Of a stretch of 6,085 nucleotides of DNA, positions 1-4,587 are shown piece after piece; the first letter of the stretch is position 1; the number at the start of each line of letters is the position of its first letter. The notes beneath the pieces were generated by a model that was not told the origin of the DNA, made no database searches, and was given only the letters and a program-made list of their open reading frames with translations. The position numbers were made by a program, and so were the translations under genes. The stretch is taken from assembly GCA_002408725.1 (NCBI GenBank), contig DHTR01000053.1:544-6628 (forward strand), in the 5' to 3' direction. Source of the DNA: Pelotomaculum sp. UBA5255 (lineage in GTDB: Bacteria > Bacillota > Desulfotomaculia > Desulfotomaculales > Pelotomaculaceae).

Positions 1-410
1 ATATCCAGGGCATAATCTTCCATGGCGGGGTAAAGAATCTCTTCTACTGGCCGGCTCAGCCGGTGGACCTCATCAATAAATAAAACATCTCCGATGGACA
101 GGTTGGTTAAAATGGCAGCCAGGTCGCCTGGTCTTTCGATGGCCGGGCCGGAAGTGGTCCTGATGCTGACACCCATTTCATTTGCAATAATATTGGCAAG
201 GGTGGTTTTTCCAAGCCCCGGAGGGCCAAACAAGAGAACGTGATCAAGAGCCTCCCCACGTTCGAGGGCCGCCTGAATAAAAACTGAGATACTATCTTTG
301 ACCTTTTCCTGGCCGATATATTCCTCCATCCGGCGAGGACGGATATTTTGGTCGACTTCAGCATCTTCCGGGCGACACGAGGCCGAGATCAGTCTGTCTT
401 CCATTACCAT
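1..410 (-). CDS. ruvB: RuvB, Holliday junction branch-migration ATPase (N-terminal part, cut by window edge)
   Basis: RuvB is the hexameric AAA+ motor that is loaded by RuvA and pumps DNA through Holliday junctions in recombinational repair. I translated 136 complete codons from an ATG at 410; the C-terminal part lies outside the window. Visible motifs are the N-terminal IRPRRMEEYIGQEKVK segment (about residues 23-38), the Walker A motif GPPGLGKTT (62-70), and the Walker B/DEVH box LFIDEVHRLSR (110-120), followed by EEILYPAMEDYALDI, which is typical of RuvB. The start at 410 is preceded by GGGGAG with a 7-base gap; a second in-frame ATG lies two codons later at 404. The gene begins 30 bases after the ruvA stop, so it is probably co-transcribed with ruvC and ruvA. 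No frameshift is seen in the part present. Confidence 0.97.
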   Translation of the reverse strand, partial: MVMEDRLISASCRPEDAEVDQNIRPRRMEEYIGQEKVKDSISVFIQAALERGEALDHVLLFGPPGLGKTTLANIIANEMGVSIRTTSGPAIERPGDLAAILTNLSIGDVLFIDEVHRLSRPVEEILYPAMEDYALD

Positions 411-440
411 TAGTATACTCCCCGTTCTTTGTTTTTTATC

Positions 441-1031
441 TTATGCCTTGACCAGGAGGCGTAGCGAAGCCTTGACCAACTCTGCCGCGGGAGGTCTTTG
501 CTCAAAGCCGCGCAGGGCTTCCTGTACGGCCCTACGAGACTCCGCCGCCGGGTAACCCAGCGCTTCCAGGGCCTCTACCGCATCCATATTCAACCTGCCG
601 GTGTCCTCTTGATCCTGTTCTAAAGCGAGCCTGGAAACCTTATCTTTTAATTCGAGGATAATTCTTCCCGCTGTCTTTTTGCCGATACCCGGCACACGGG
701 TTAAAAGGGGAATATCCTCATCTATAATTGCTCTGGCTAGCTCACCCGGCGAAAAGATGGTCAATATGGCCAGGGCTCCCCTGGGGCCGATACCCGCTAC
801 GTTTAAAAGTTTTAGAAAAAAATCCAGTTCGCCGTGTTCCCTGAAGCCGTAAAGACTCAGATCATCTTCCCTGACCGCCAGGTGGGTATGAAGCATAACC
901 TCGCCGCCCAAAGCAGTCAGGTTGTTTAGAAAACTTAAAGGAACATGCACCTTATAACCAATTCCACCTACATCCAGCAGGACCGAACCTTCCAGGACGC
1001 CCGCCAGTTTTCCTCTAATAAAAGCAATCAT
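441..1031 (-). CDS. ruvA: RuvA, Holliday junction DNA-binding subunit
   Basis: RuvA tetramers bind the four-way junction, hold it square-planar and recruit RuvB. The 196-residue length is normal for the family. The N-terminal OB-fold domain starts MIAFIRGKLAGV. The acidic pin R54-E55-D56 falls at the same positions as the E. coli pin residues E55/D56 and is followed by LSLYGF. Two helix-hairpin-helix motifs follow: VAGIGPR (78-84) and VPGIGKK (113-119). After an acidic flexible linker (about 137-147), domain III (MDAVEALEALGY, 149-160, to the end) is the RuvB-contacting part. Its ATG overlaps the ruvC stop in an ATGA, which suggests translational coupling, and an AAAGGA site lies inside the ruvC 3' end. 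The product is complete and shows no anomalies. Confidence 0.98.
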   Translation of the reverse strand: MIAFIRGKLAGVLEGSVLLDVGGIGYKVHVPLSFLNNLTALGGEVMLHTHLAVREDDLSLYGFREHGELDFFLKLLNVAGIGPRGALAILTIFSPGELARAIIDEDIPLLTRVPGIGKKTAGRIILELKDKVSRLALEQDQEDTGRLNMDAVEALEALGYPAAESRRAVQEALRGFEQRPPAAELVKASLRLLVKA

Positions 1032-1522
1032 TTAAATTTCCTTTCCCAAGAATATAAATGGGCATGACAGATTGATACCGCCAGGGCATCCGCAACATCG
1101 TCAGGGGCAGGCGTCTCCGACAGCGCGAGAATAGTCTTAACCATGAACTGGACCTGGCTTTTCTCCGCCCTCCCCTGCCCTGCCACGGCTTGCTTAACCT
1201 GCAGCGGAGTATACTCAAACACAGGTACACCGGAGCCTGCCGCAGCCAGGATACATACACCCCTCGCCTGTGCGACGACAAGTGCAGTCCGAGTATTTTT
1301 GTTAAAAAACAGCTCTTCTACTACATAGTGTTCCGGCCCATATTTGCCGATAATACTGATCAGTTCCCTGTAAAGAAGATGAAGCCTTTCGGGAAGCGGT
1401 ATACCGGACAATGTGCGAATACAACCGCAATCAACCATGGAAAGGCGATTGCCCGTATAATTGATCAGGCCATACCCGGTAATAGCGATACCAGGATCCA
1501 CCCCCATAATTAACAACTCCAC
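1028..1522 (-). CDS. ruvC: RuvC, Holliday junction resolvase (endonuclease)
   Basis: RuvC is the homodimeric, metal-dependent nuclease that cuts Holliday junctions processed by RuvAB. The RNase H-like fold and all four acidic catalytic residues are visible. Counted from the GTG start they are D9 in GVDPGIAITGYG, E69 in VVEELFFNKNT, and D142 and D145 in PDDVADALA. QARGV and EYTPLQVKQAVAGQGRAEK are also family-typical. The start needs care. The open frame reaches back to a TTG at 1540, but the strong Shine-Dalgarno AAGGAGG lies inside those first codons, so translation should begin after it. GTG at 1522 sits 5 bases behind AAGGAGG; TTG at 1516 would place the first catalytic Asp at residue 7, as in E. 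coli. There is no ATG before the one at 1507. The gene overlaps ruvA by 4 bases. No LexA-type box is seen upstream. Confidence 0.96.
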   Translation of the reverse strand: MELLIMGVDPGIAITGYGLINYTGNRLSMVDCGCIRTLSGIPLPERLHLLYRELISIIGKYGPEHYVVEELFFNKNTRTALVVAQARGVCILAAAGSGVPVFEYTPLQVKQAVAGQGRAEKSQVQFMVKTILALSETPAPDDVADALAVSICHAHLYSWERKFK

Positions 1523-1523
1523 A

Positions 1524-1535
1524 CTCCCCTCCTTC
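1524..1535 (-). promoter_or_regulatory. Ribosome binding site deciding the ruvC start
   Basis: On the minus strand the purine run AAGGAGGGGAG lies immediately ahead of GTG 1522 and TTG 1516. It is inside the longer open frame that begins at TTG 1540, so that longer start is unlikely to be used. Which of the two downstream codons is used cannot be settled from sequence alone. Confidence 0.8.
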
Positions 1536-1554
1536 ACCAAGGCTTATTTCTACG

Positions 1555-1584
1555 AAAAAAAACCCAATCCTTTTAAGACCGGGT
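1555..1584 (-). terminator. Intrinsic-terminator-like hairpin ahead of ruvC, possible attenuator
   Basis: Read on the minus strand, positions 1584 to 1562 fold into a 10-bp stem. ACCCGGTCTT pairs with the downstream arm through A-T and G-C pairs plus three G-T wobbles, around a 3-base AAA loop. Seven further T residues (1561-1555) follow at once. This is the form of a rho-independent terminator for the upstream yebC/bofC-like transcript. Only about 20 bases separate the T run from the ruvC Shine-Dalgarno, leaving no room for a promoter after it. Transcripts entering ruvC must therefore pass through it, which fits either a leaky terminator or a leader attenuator. Confidence 0.65.
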
Positions 1585-1599
1585 AAGTTTACAACCCAA
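1561..1599 (-). repeat. 7-base direct repeat giving alternative pairing in the ruvC leader
   Basis: The minus-strand sequence TTGGGTT occurs twice, at 1599-1593 and 1567-1561, on either side of the single ACCC at 1584-1581. The downstream copy closes the terminator stem. The upstream copy can pair with the same ACCC (extended to CCGG by G-T wobbles) in a competing hairpin with a 9-base loop. Further upstream, CAAAG (1620-1616) could pair with CTTTG (1601-1597), which overlaps the first copy. The arrangement resembles an antiterminator/terminator switch, but the arms are short and function is inferred. Confidence 0.4.
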
Positions 1600-1675
1600 A
1601 GTTTTTTTAGATAAGCTTTGTTTGCAGCCTTGCTGCTGTCGATTGCTTTTGGATATTTAATCTTTCATAAATCGG

Positions 1676-2305
1676 TTAGCTGTTTTCGTCCAAGTTTTCC
1701 AGGGCAGCGTTGAGGAACTCTTCGGAGGTAAACTCAAACTCTTCCCGCAATTTCCCCACGGTAGTGGGTGCTTGTTCCCCCAAGGCCATCACTTGCTCCA
1801 GCTTTTTCCGGAGACCGGGTTCAAGAGACTCCACGGGGATATTTTCTATTCTTAAAACTTTTTCGTGGAATTCAATGGGTCCCTCATAAACGGCGACCAT
1901 TCCTTGATCGATGCCCAGATGAAGGTAATTCCGGTGAACTGGACAGAACTCACCGGAATTTATGGTTAAAGTTAAAAACTTTGGGTTGGTAAAGCTTACA
2001 ACCCATCCTTCCGAAGTCGGAAACCTTTCCATTAATGTTTTCCTGTCCAGGCCAACCATGTTCCCGGGTACCGTTTCCTCAGATAATTTTTCGACATCAC
2101 CGCAGAGGTAAACTTGATCCCGAATCAGGATTGTATCCGAAGAGATCATTGGGTTAATGAGGCCTACCGGGGAACCATAAACAGCCACAGGCTTACGTTC
2201 AGGTGGATTTGTTAAATGACTGCCCCAAATAAAACCCGCCACGGCAGAAGCTATAAATAAAAATATAAATAATGCCGTTATTCTTTGATCTTTTGTTAAT
2301 AACAC
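1676..2305 (-). CDS. BofC-like membrane-anchored protein (BofC C-terminal domain)
   Basis: In Bacillus subtilis BofC is a forespore-made, exported protein that restrains the SpoIVB protease and so delays pro-sigma-K processing. This 209-residue product has a short cytoplasmic N-terminus and one hydrophobic segment (about residues 11-28), which serves as a membrane anchor or uncleaved signal, with the rest outside. Features that fit BofC-like proteins of clostridia are VYLCGD (66-70, Cys68), GLDRKTLMERFP (85-96), a CPVH motif (121-124), and HLGIDQGMVAVYEGP (129-143), the pattern at the start of the BofC C-terminal domain. A helical, Glu-rich tail follows. Position also supports the call, since bofC lies close to ruvA in B. 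subtilis. The start is GTG, 7 bases behind GGGGG; no other start codon fits. The family call is from pattern memory, so the detailed role is less sure than the family. Confidence 0.68.
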   Translation of the reverse strand: MLLTKDQRITALFIFLFIASAVAGFIWGSHLTNPPERKPVAVYGSPVGLINPMISSDTILIRDQVYLCGDVEKLSEETVPGNMVGLDRKTLMERFPTSEGWVVSFTNPKFLTLTINSGEFCPVHRNYLHLGIDQGMVAVYEGPIEFHEKVLRIENIPVESLEPGLRKKLEQVMALGEQAPTTVGKLREEFEFTSEEFLNAALENLDENS

Positions 2306-2405
2306 AATTATACCCCCAAATTATAGAAAGCTTAAGACTATTATTACCACATAATGGTCATTTAATTCCAGGCAAGGGGGTATTGTTTTTCAGTGTTGCA
2401 ATGAT
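2306..2405 (-). promoter_or_regulatory. yebC/bofC-like intergenic leader with inverted repeat covering the ribosome binding site
   Basis: This 100-base gap separates the yebC stop from the bofC-like GTG. In minus-strand RNA, ATACCCCC (2383-2376) is perfectly complementary to GGGGGTAT (2317-2310), with 58 bases between them. The second arm is the only Shine-Dalgarno-like sequence for the bofC-like gene. Pairing would hide it, giving a possible translational switch. No clear promoter or T-tract terminator is visible here, so the gene may be read from the yebC transcript. Confidence 0.4.
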
Positions 2406-3137
2406 TTAATCTTCGATCTCAAAATTTGCGTAAGCGTTTTGAACGTCATCGTGCTCCTCCAGTGCATCCATCAGTCGGAGCATTTGATCCGCTTCCTTGC
2501 TTTCAAGGTTCACCGTACTCTGGGGAATCATCGTGACCTCTGACAGGGCAACGACAATACCCTCATTTTCGAGGGAATCTTTCACTCTTTGGGTTTCACC
2601 CGGCTTGCAGACAATCTCATAGGATTCTTCCTCGACTTTAAAATCATCCGCCCCGCATTCTATTGCCAGCAGCATCAAATCGTCTTCATCCTGTGGGTTA
2701 TCCTCTTTTTCAATAACAATCAGTCCAGTTTCCTGAAACATCCACGCCACGCACCCGGTTTCACCGAGATTGCCGCCATTTTTGGTAAAAATATGGCGAA
2801 TCTCTCCCGCCGTGCGGTTGCGGTTATCTGTCATGATCTCAATCATGACTGCCACACCACCCGGACCGTAGCCTTCATAGATTATTTCTTCAAGGCTCGA
2901 ACCGCCCTGCTCCCCGCTTCCTCTTTGAATGGCACGCATGATGTTATCATTAGGGATATTGGCTTCTTTTGCCTTTTGTATGGCTGTTTTCAAGCGGATA
3001 TTACCATCAGGATCACCGCCGCCCTGACGAGCAGCTACGATAATCTCTCTTGCCAGACGCGTAAAAACCTTGCCGCGCTGGGCATCGACTTTAGCCTTTT
3101 TACGCTTAATGGTAGCCCATTTGGAATGACCGGACAT
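2406..3137 (-). CDS. yebC: YebC/TACO1 family translation or transcription regulator
   Basis: The product is a full-length 243-residue YebC/TACO1 family protein. Members are cytosolic; they were first described as DNA-binding regulators, and more recent work on several members links them to translation, including relief of ribosome stalling at proline-rich stretches. Diagnostic segments are the N-terminal MSGHSKWATIKRKKAKVDAQ, then RGKVFTRLAREI (21-32), ANIPNDNIMRAIQRG (59-73), and the signature YEGYGPGGVAVMIE (87-100) followed by MTDNRNRT (102-109). The acidic C-terminal region ends FEIED. The ATG at 3137 has AAAGGAG about 10 bases upstream. The gene lies upstream of the ruv genes, a recurrent neighbourhood for this family. 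It is divergent from the LysM gene, with 415 bases between them. Confidence 0.97.
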   Translation of the reverse strand: MSGHSKWATIKRKKAKVDAQRGKVFTRLAREIIVAARQGGGDPDGNIRLKTAIQKAKEANIPNDNIMRAIQRGSGEQGGSSLEEIIYEGYGPGGVAVMIEIMTDNRNRTAGEIRHIFTKNGGNLGETGCVAWMFQETGLIVIEKEDNPQDEDDLMLLAIECGADDFKVEEESYEIVCKPGETQRVKDSLENEGIVVALSEVTMIPQSTVNLESKEADQMLRLMDALEEHDDVQNAYANFEIED

Positions 3138-3185
3138 ATCTAACTCTCTCCTTTCCCATCAATAGATTCAAGATTTACTTAAACC

Positions 3186-3204
3186 AAAAAAGCGCTGTGC
3201 GCTT
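3186..3204 (-). terminator. Short hairpin with T tract in the yebC leader
   Basis: On the minus strand AAGCGC, a 3-base loop ACA and GCGCTT form a perfect 6-bp GC-rich stem (3204-3190) whose last two Ts run into four more (3189-3186). On the plus strand no T tract follows the stem, so the signal points toward yebC. No minus-strand gene is seen upstream for it to end, because the neighbour is divergent. It may be an early attenuator for yebC or a block to stray antisense transcription. The stem is short and efficiency is uncertain. Confidence 0.45.
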
Positions 3205-3221
3205 ATTTAATCTACCTAGAG

Positions 3222-3248
3222 TTTATACGTTTTTTCGCCTATTGCCAA
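3222..3248 (-). promoter_or_regulatory. yebC: Candidate sigma-A promoter for yebC
   Basis: On the minus strand TTGGCA (3248-3243) and TATAAA (3227-3222) resemble the -35 and -10 boxes, with a 15-base spacer that is shorter than the usual 17. Transcription would start near 3215, about 10-15 bases before the hairpin at 3204-3190. A second weaker candidate, TTGCGT - 17 bases - TAAGAT, lies farther upstream on the same strand, around 3340-3370. Neither is proven. Confidence 0.35.
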
Positions 3249-3511
3249 CCGGTGATTTTTATAACCGCTTCAGAAACGCACACCGTAGGATGAGCTGCTC
3301 TTAATAGCTTCGCCATTTTTAGCCGCGAAATACTCACTTATGATCTTACCATACCTGATTTTACTACGCAAATTTTGTCAGGATTTTCATCAGCTCAACA
3401 TGGTGCAGTAGTATTACCCTAACTCATTAAAAAAAATTGGTAACTATAGCTAAATTAGTAGTCTCTCAGGAGGATAATGAAATAATATGTAGAAATAAAT
3501 TTTAAGAACCT

Positions 3512-3529
3512 AATCAACAGAATCAACAG
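3512..3529. repeat. Two tandem copies of a 9-base repeat AATCAACAG
   Basis: Two exact copies adjoin (3512-3520 and 3521-3529). Together with the next bases they also form a small hairpin, GAATC-AACA-GATTC (3520-3533). The element ends 7 bases before the Shine-Dalgarno of the LysM gene, so it lies in that gene's leader. Its role is unknown; it may be chance in AT-rich DNA. Confidence 0.6.
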
Positions 3530-3540
3530 ATTCTAAACTA

Positions 3541-3549
3541 AAAGGAGGT
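3541..3549 (+). promoter_or_regulatory. Strong ribosome binding site of the LysM gene
   Basis: AAAGGAGGT matches the 16S rRNA anti-Shine-Dalgarno extensively and lies only 3-4 bases before ATG 3553. The match is unusually complete and the gap unusually short. It fixes the start, since the next residues give a good signal peptide. Confidence 0.85.
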
Positions 3550-3552
3550 AAT

Positions 3553-4440
3553 ATGAAAAAAAGAAGGAGTCCTAGTTTGTCGATTTTGATGCTAATGATG
3601 GTTCTAATCGCCTTGTGCGGGTTAATGCCGTCAGGATTAGCGTATGCGAGTAATTCTTTTACATATACGGTAGCCGGGGGAGATTGTCTCTGGCTTGTCG
3701 CCAACAGATTTGGAGTTACCGTTGATGCGCTTAAAATAGTCAACAACTTCAACTCCGATAACCTGCAAATCGGTCAAACCCTGGTTATACCAGGTTCATC
3801 CGACCAGGAGGTTACCAATGCGGCCCCTGCAGGAACTTCAACTCAATACACTGTTGCTCCGGGTGACTGCTTCTGGACCATTGCCAACCAGTTCGGAACC
3901 AGTATTGATGCAATAAAATCAGCAAACGGCCTTAACTCGGATGTGCTTTATTCCGGGCAGACACTAATGATCCCCGGGGCTAATTATCAACCGGTCAGCA
4001 GGGGATCGGTTTCCCGGCCGTCGCCCCAGGCGACTCCTTCTCAAGGAGGAGAACTGGTTAGCTGGGGTTTAATTAATGACATCTTTCCTACTGGCGCTAC
4101 GGCTACCATACAAGACGTCCGGTCAGGCCGTGAATTTCAAATTTATCATCTGTTTGGAACCAATCATGCTGACTGTGAACCCCTTACGGCGAGCGATTCT
4201 CAGGTTATGAAGGAGTGTTTTGGAGGCCAGTGGAGCTGGGACCGGAGACCGGGCTTACTCTTGATAGATGGGCGGGCGATAGCGTGTTCCATGGCAGGAA
4301 TGCCCCATGGGACAAGCCAGGATATCTACGGTAACGATTTTGACGGTCACTTCGATTTGCATTTTTTAAATAGCCGCACCCATGGCACCAACCAGGTTGA
4401 TTCTAACCACCAGGCTGCCGTTTACGAGGCAGCGGGCTAA
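3553..4440 (+). CDS. Secreted double-LysM protein with uncharacterised C-terminal domain
   Basis: This is a 295-residue protein predicted to be exported and to bind the cell wall or spore cortex. MKKRR plus a hydrophobic core (about 9-31) ending in AYA-S gives a signal peptide cut near residue 32. Two LysM peptidoglycan-binding domains follow, residues 38-80 and 99-141. Both show the family pattern YTV-x-(G)GD-x-W plus a closing IGQTLVIP or SGQTLMIP, but each has Cys where GDT is usual (Cys45, Cys106). A Ser/Pro/Gln linker (145-166) leads to a C-terminal domain (167-295). This has NHADCEP (204-210), WSWDRRP (227-233), MPHG (250-253), HFDLHFLNSRTHGTN (266-280) and NHQAAV (285-290). I recall similar tails on clostridial LysM proteins but know no function. 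The conserved-looking His, Asp and Arg residues suggest an enzyme, which is inference. It is transcribed alone, divergent from yebC. Confidence 0.85.
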   Translation: MKKRRSPSLSILMLMMVLIALCGLMPSGLAYASNSFTYTVAGGDCLWLVANRFGVTVDALKIVNNFNSDNLQIGQTLVIPGSSDQEVTNAAPAGTSTQYTVAPGDCFWTIANQFGTSIDAIKSANGLNSDVLYSGQTLMIPGANYQPVSRGSVSRPSPQATPSQGGELVSWGLINDIFPTGATATIQDVRSGREFQIYHLFGTNHADCEPLTASDSQVMKECFGGQWSWDRRPGLLLIDGRAIACSMAGMPHGTSQDIYGNDFDGHFDLHFLNSRTHGTNQVDSNHQAAVYEAAG

Positions 4441-4489
4441 TCATAAAAGGCAGTACGATAAAAACCGGATCCAATGTTTCGCACTACAG

Positions 4490-4535
4490 TAAAATATAAG
4501 CCTCATGGCAGCTTGACCATGAGGCTTATATTTTA
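4490..4535. terminator. Bidirectional terminator, perfect 19-bp inverted repeat
   Basis: The arms TAAAATATAAGCCTCATGG (4490-4508) and its exact reverse complement (4517-4535) flank an 8-base loop. A GC-rich core with an A run at one side and a T run at the other gives a U tract in both directions. It lies between the convergent stops of the LysM gene (4440) and guanine deaminase (4588), so one hairpin can end both transcripts. Confidence 0.9.
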
Positions 4536-4587
4536 TCTATCTTCAGGGAAAAAGTTCGGAGGAGAGTCTGCTGTTTTCATTAATAAT

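Larger units (their letters stand above)
3138..3552. other. Divergent intergenic region between yebC and the LysM gene
   Basis: This 415-base AT-rich stretch has no credible gene. The yebC side holds the Shine-Dalgarno (3148-3154), the hairpin (3186-3204) and a candidate promoter. The middle (about 3240-3400) has no motif I recognise. It contains a 9-base palindrome (gagctgctc, 3292-3300) and an inverted repeat CCTGA/TCAGG (3354-3358, 3378-3382). The LysM side has a stray AGGAGG (3468-3473) followed by the two-codon frame ATG AAA TAA at 3477-3485, a tandem repeat, and the true ribosome binding site. I found no riboswitch consensus I know, including the c-di-AMP type often placed ahead of cell-wall genes. 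Confidence 0.6.

Noticed and set aside
107..364. Frames of 85 codons on both strands across the start of ruvB
   Set aside because: They lie in other frames over the conserved ruvB region, which itself translates into clear RuvB motifs.
1624..1636. Small hairpin GCAGC-CTT-GCTGC downstream of the bofC-like gene
   Set aside because: A 5-bp stem without a T tract is too weak to call a terminator; the hairpin at 1562-1584 is the better candidate.
1541..1675. LexA/SOS box controlling ruvC
   Set aside because: No GAAC-N4-GTTC-like palindrome is found in the gap, although ruv genes are SOS-controlled in some Firmicutes.
2320..2325. A perfect TATAAT on the minus strand just before the bofC-like gene
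   Set aside because: A start 7 bases downstream would remove or bisect the Shine-Dalgarno at 2313-2317, and no -35 box lies 16-18 bases upstream.
2589..3143. A 184-codon plus-strand frame opposite yebC
   Set aside because: It lies wholly antisense to a strongly conserved gene and its translation shows no domain. It reflects the codon composition of yebC.
3239..3337. A 32-codon minus-strand frame starting GTG (MSISRLKMAKLL...) between yebC and the LysM gene
   Set aside because: It has no clear ribosome binding site, overlaps the likely yebC promoter and resembles no family I know. Chance is the simpler explanation; a protein search or ribosome profiling could revive it.
3138..3552. Structured RNA gene or c-di-AMP riboswitch in the large intergenic region
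   Set aside because: No long pairing of the ends and no known conserved motif could be found by eye. A covariance-model search with Rfam would be decisive.
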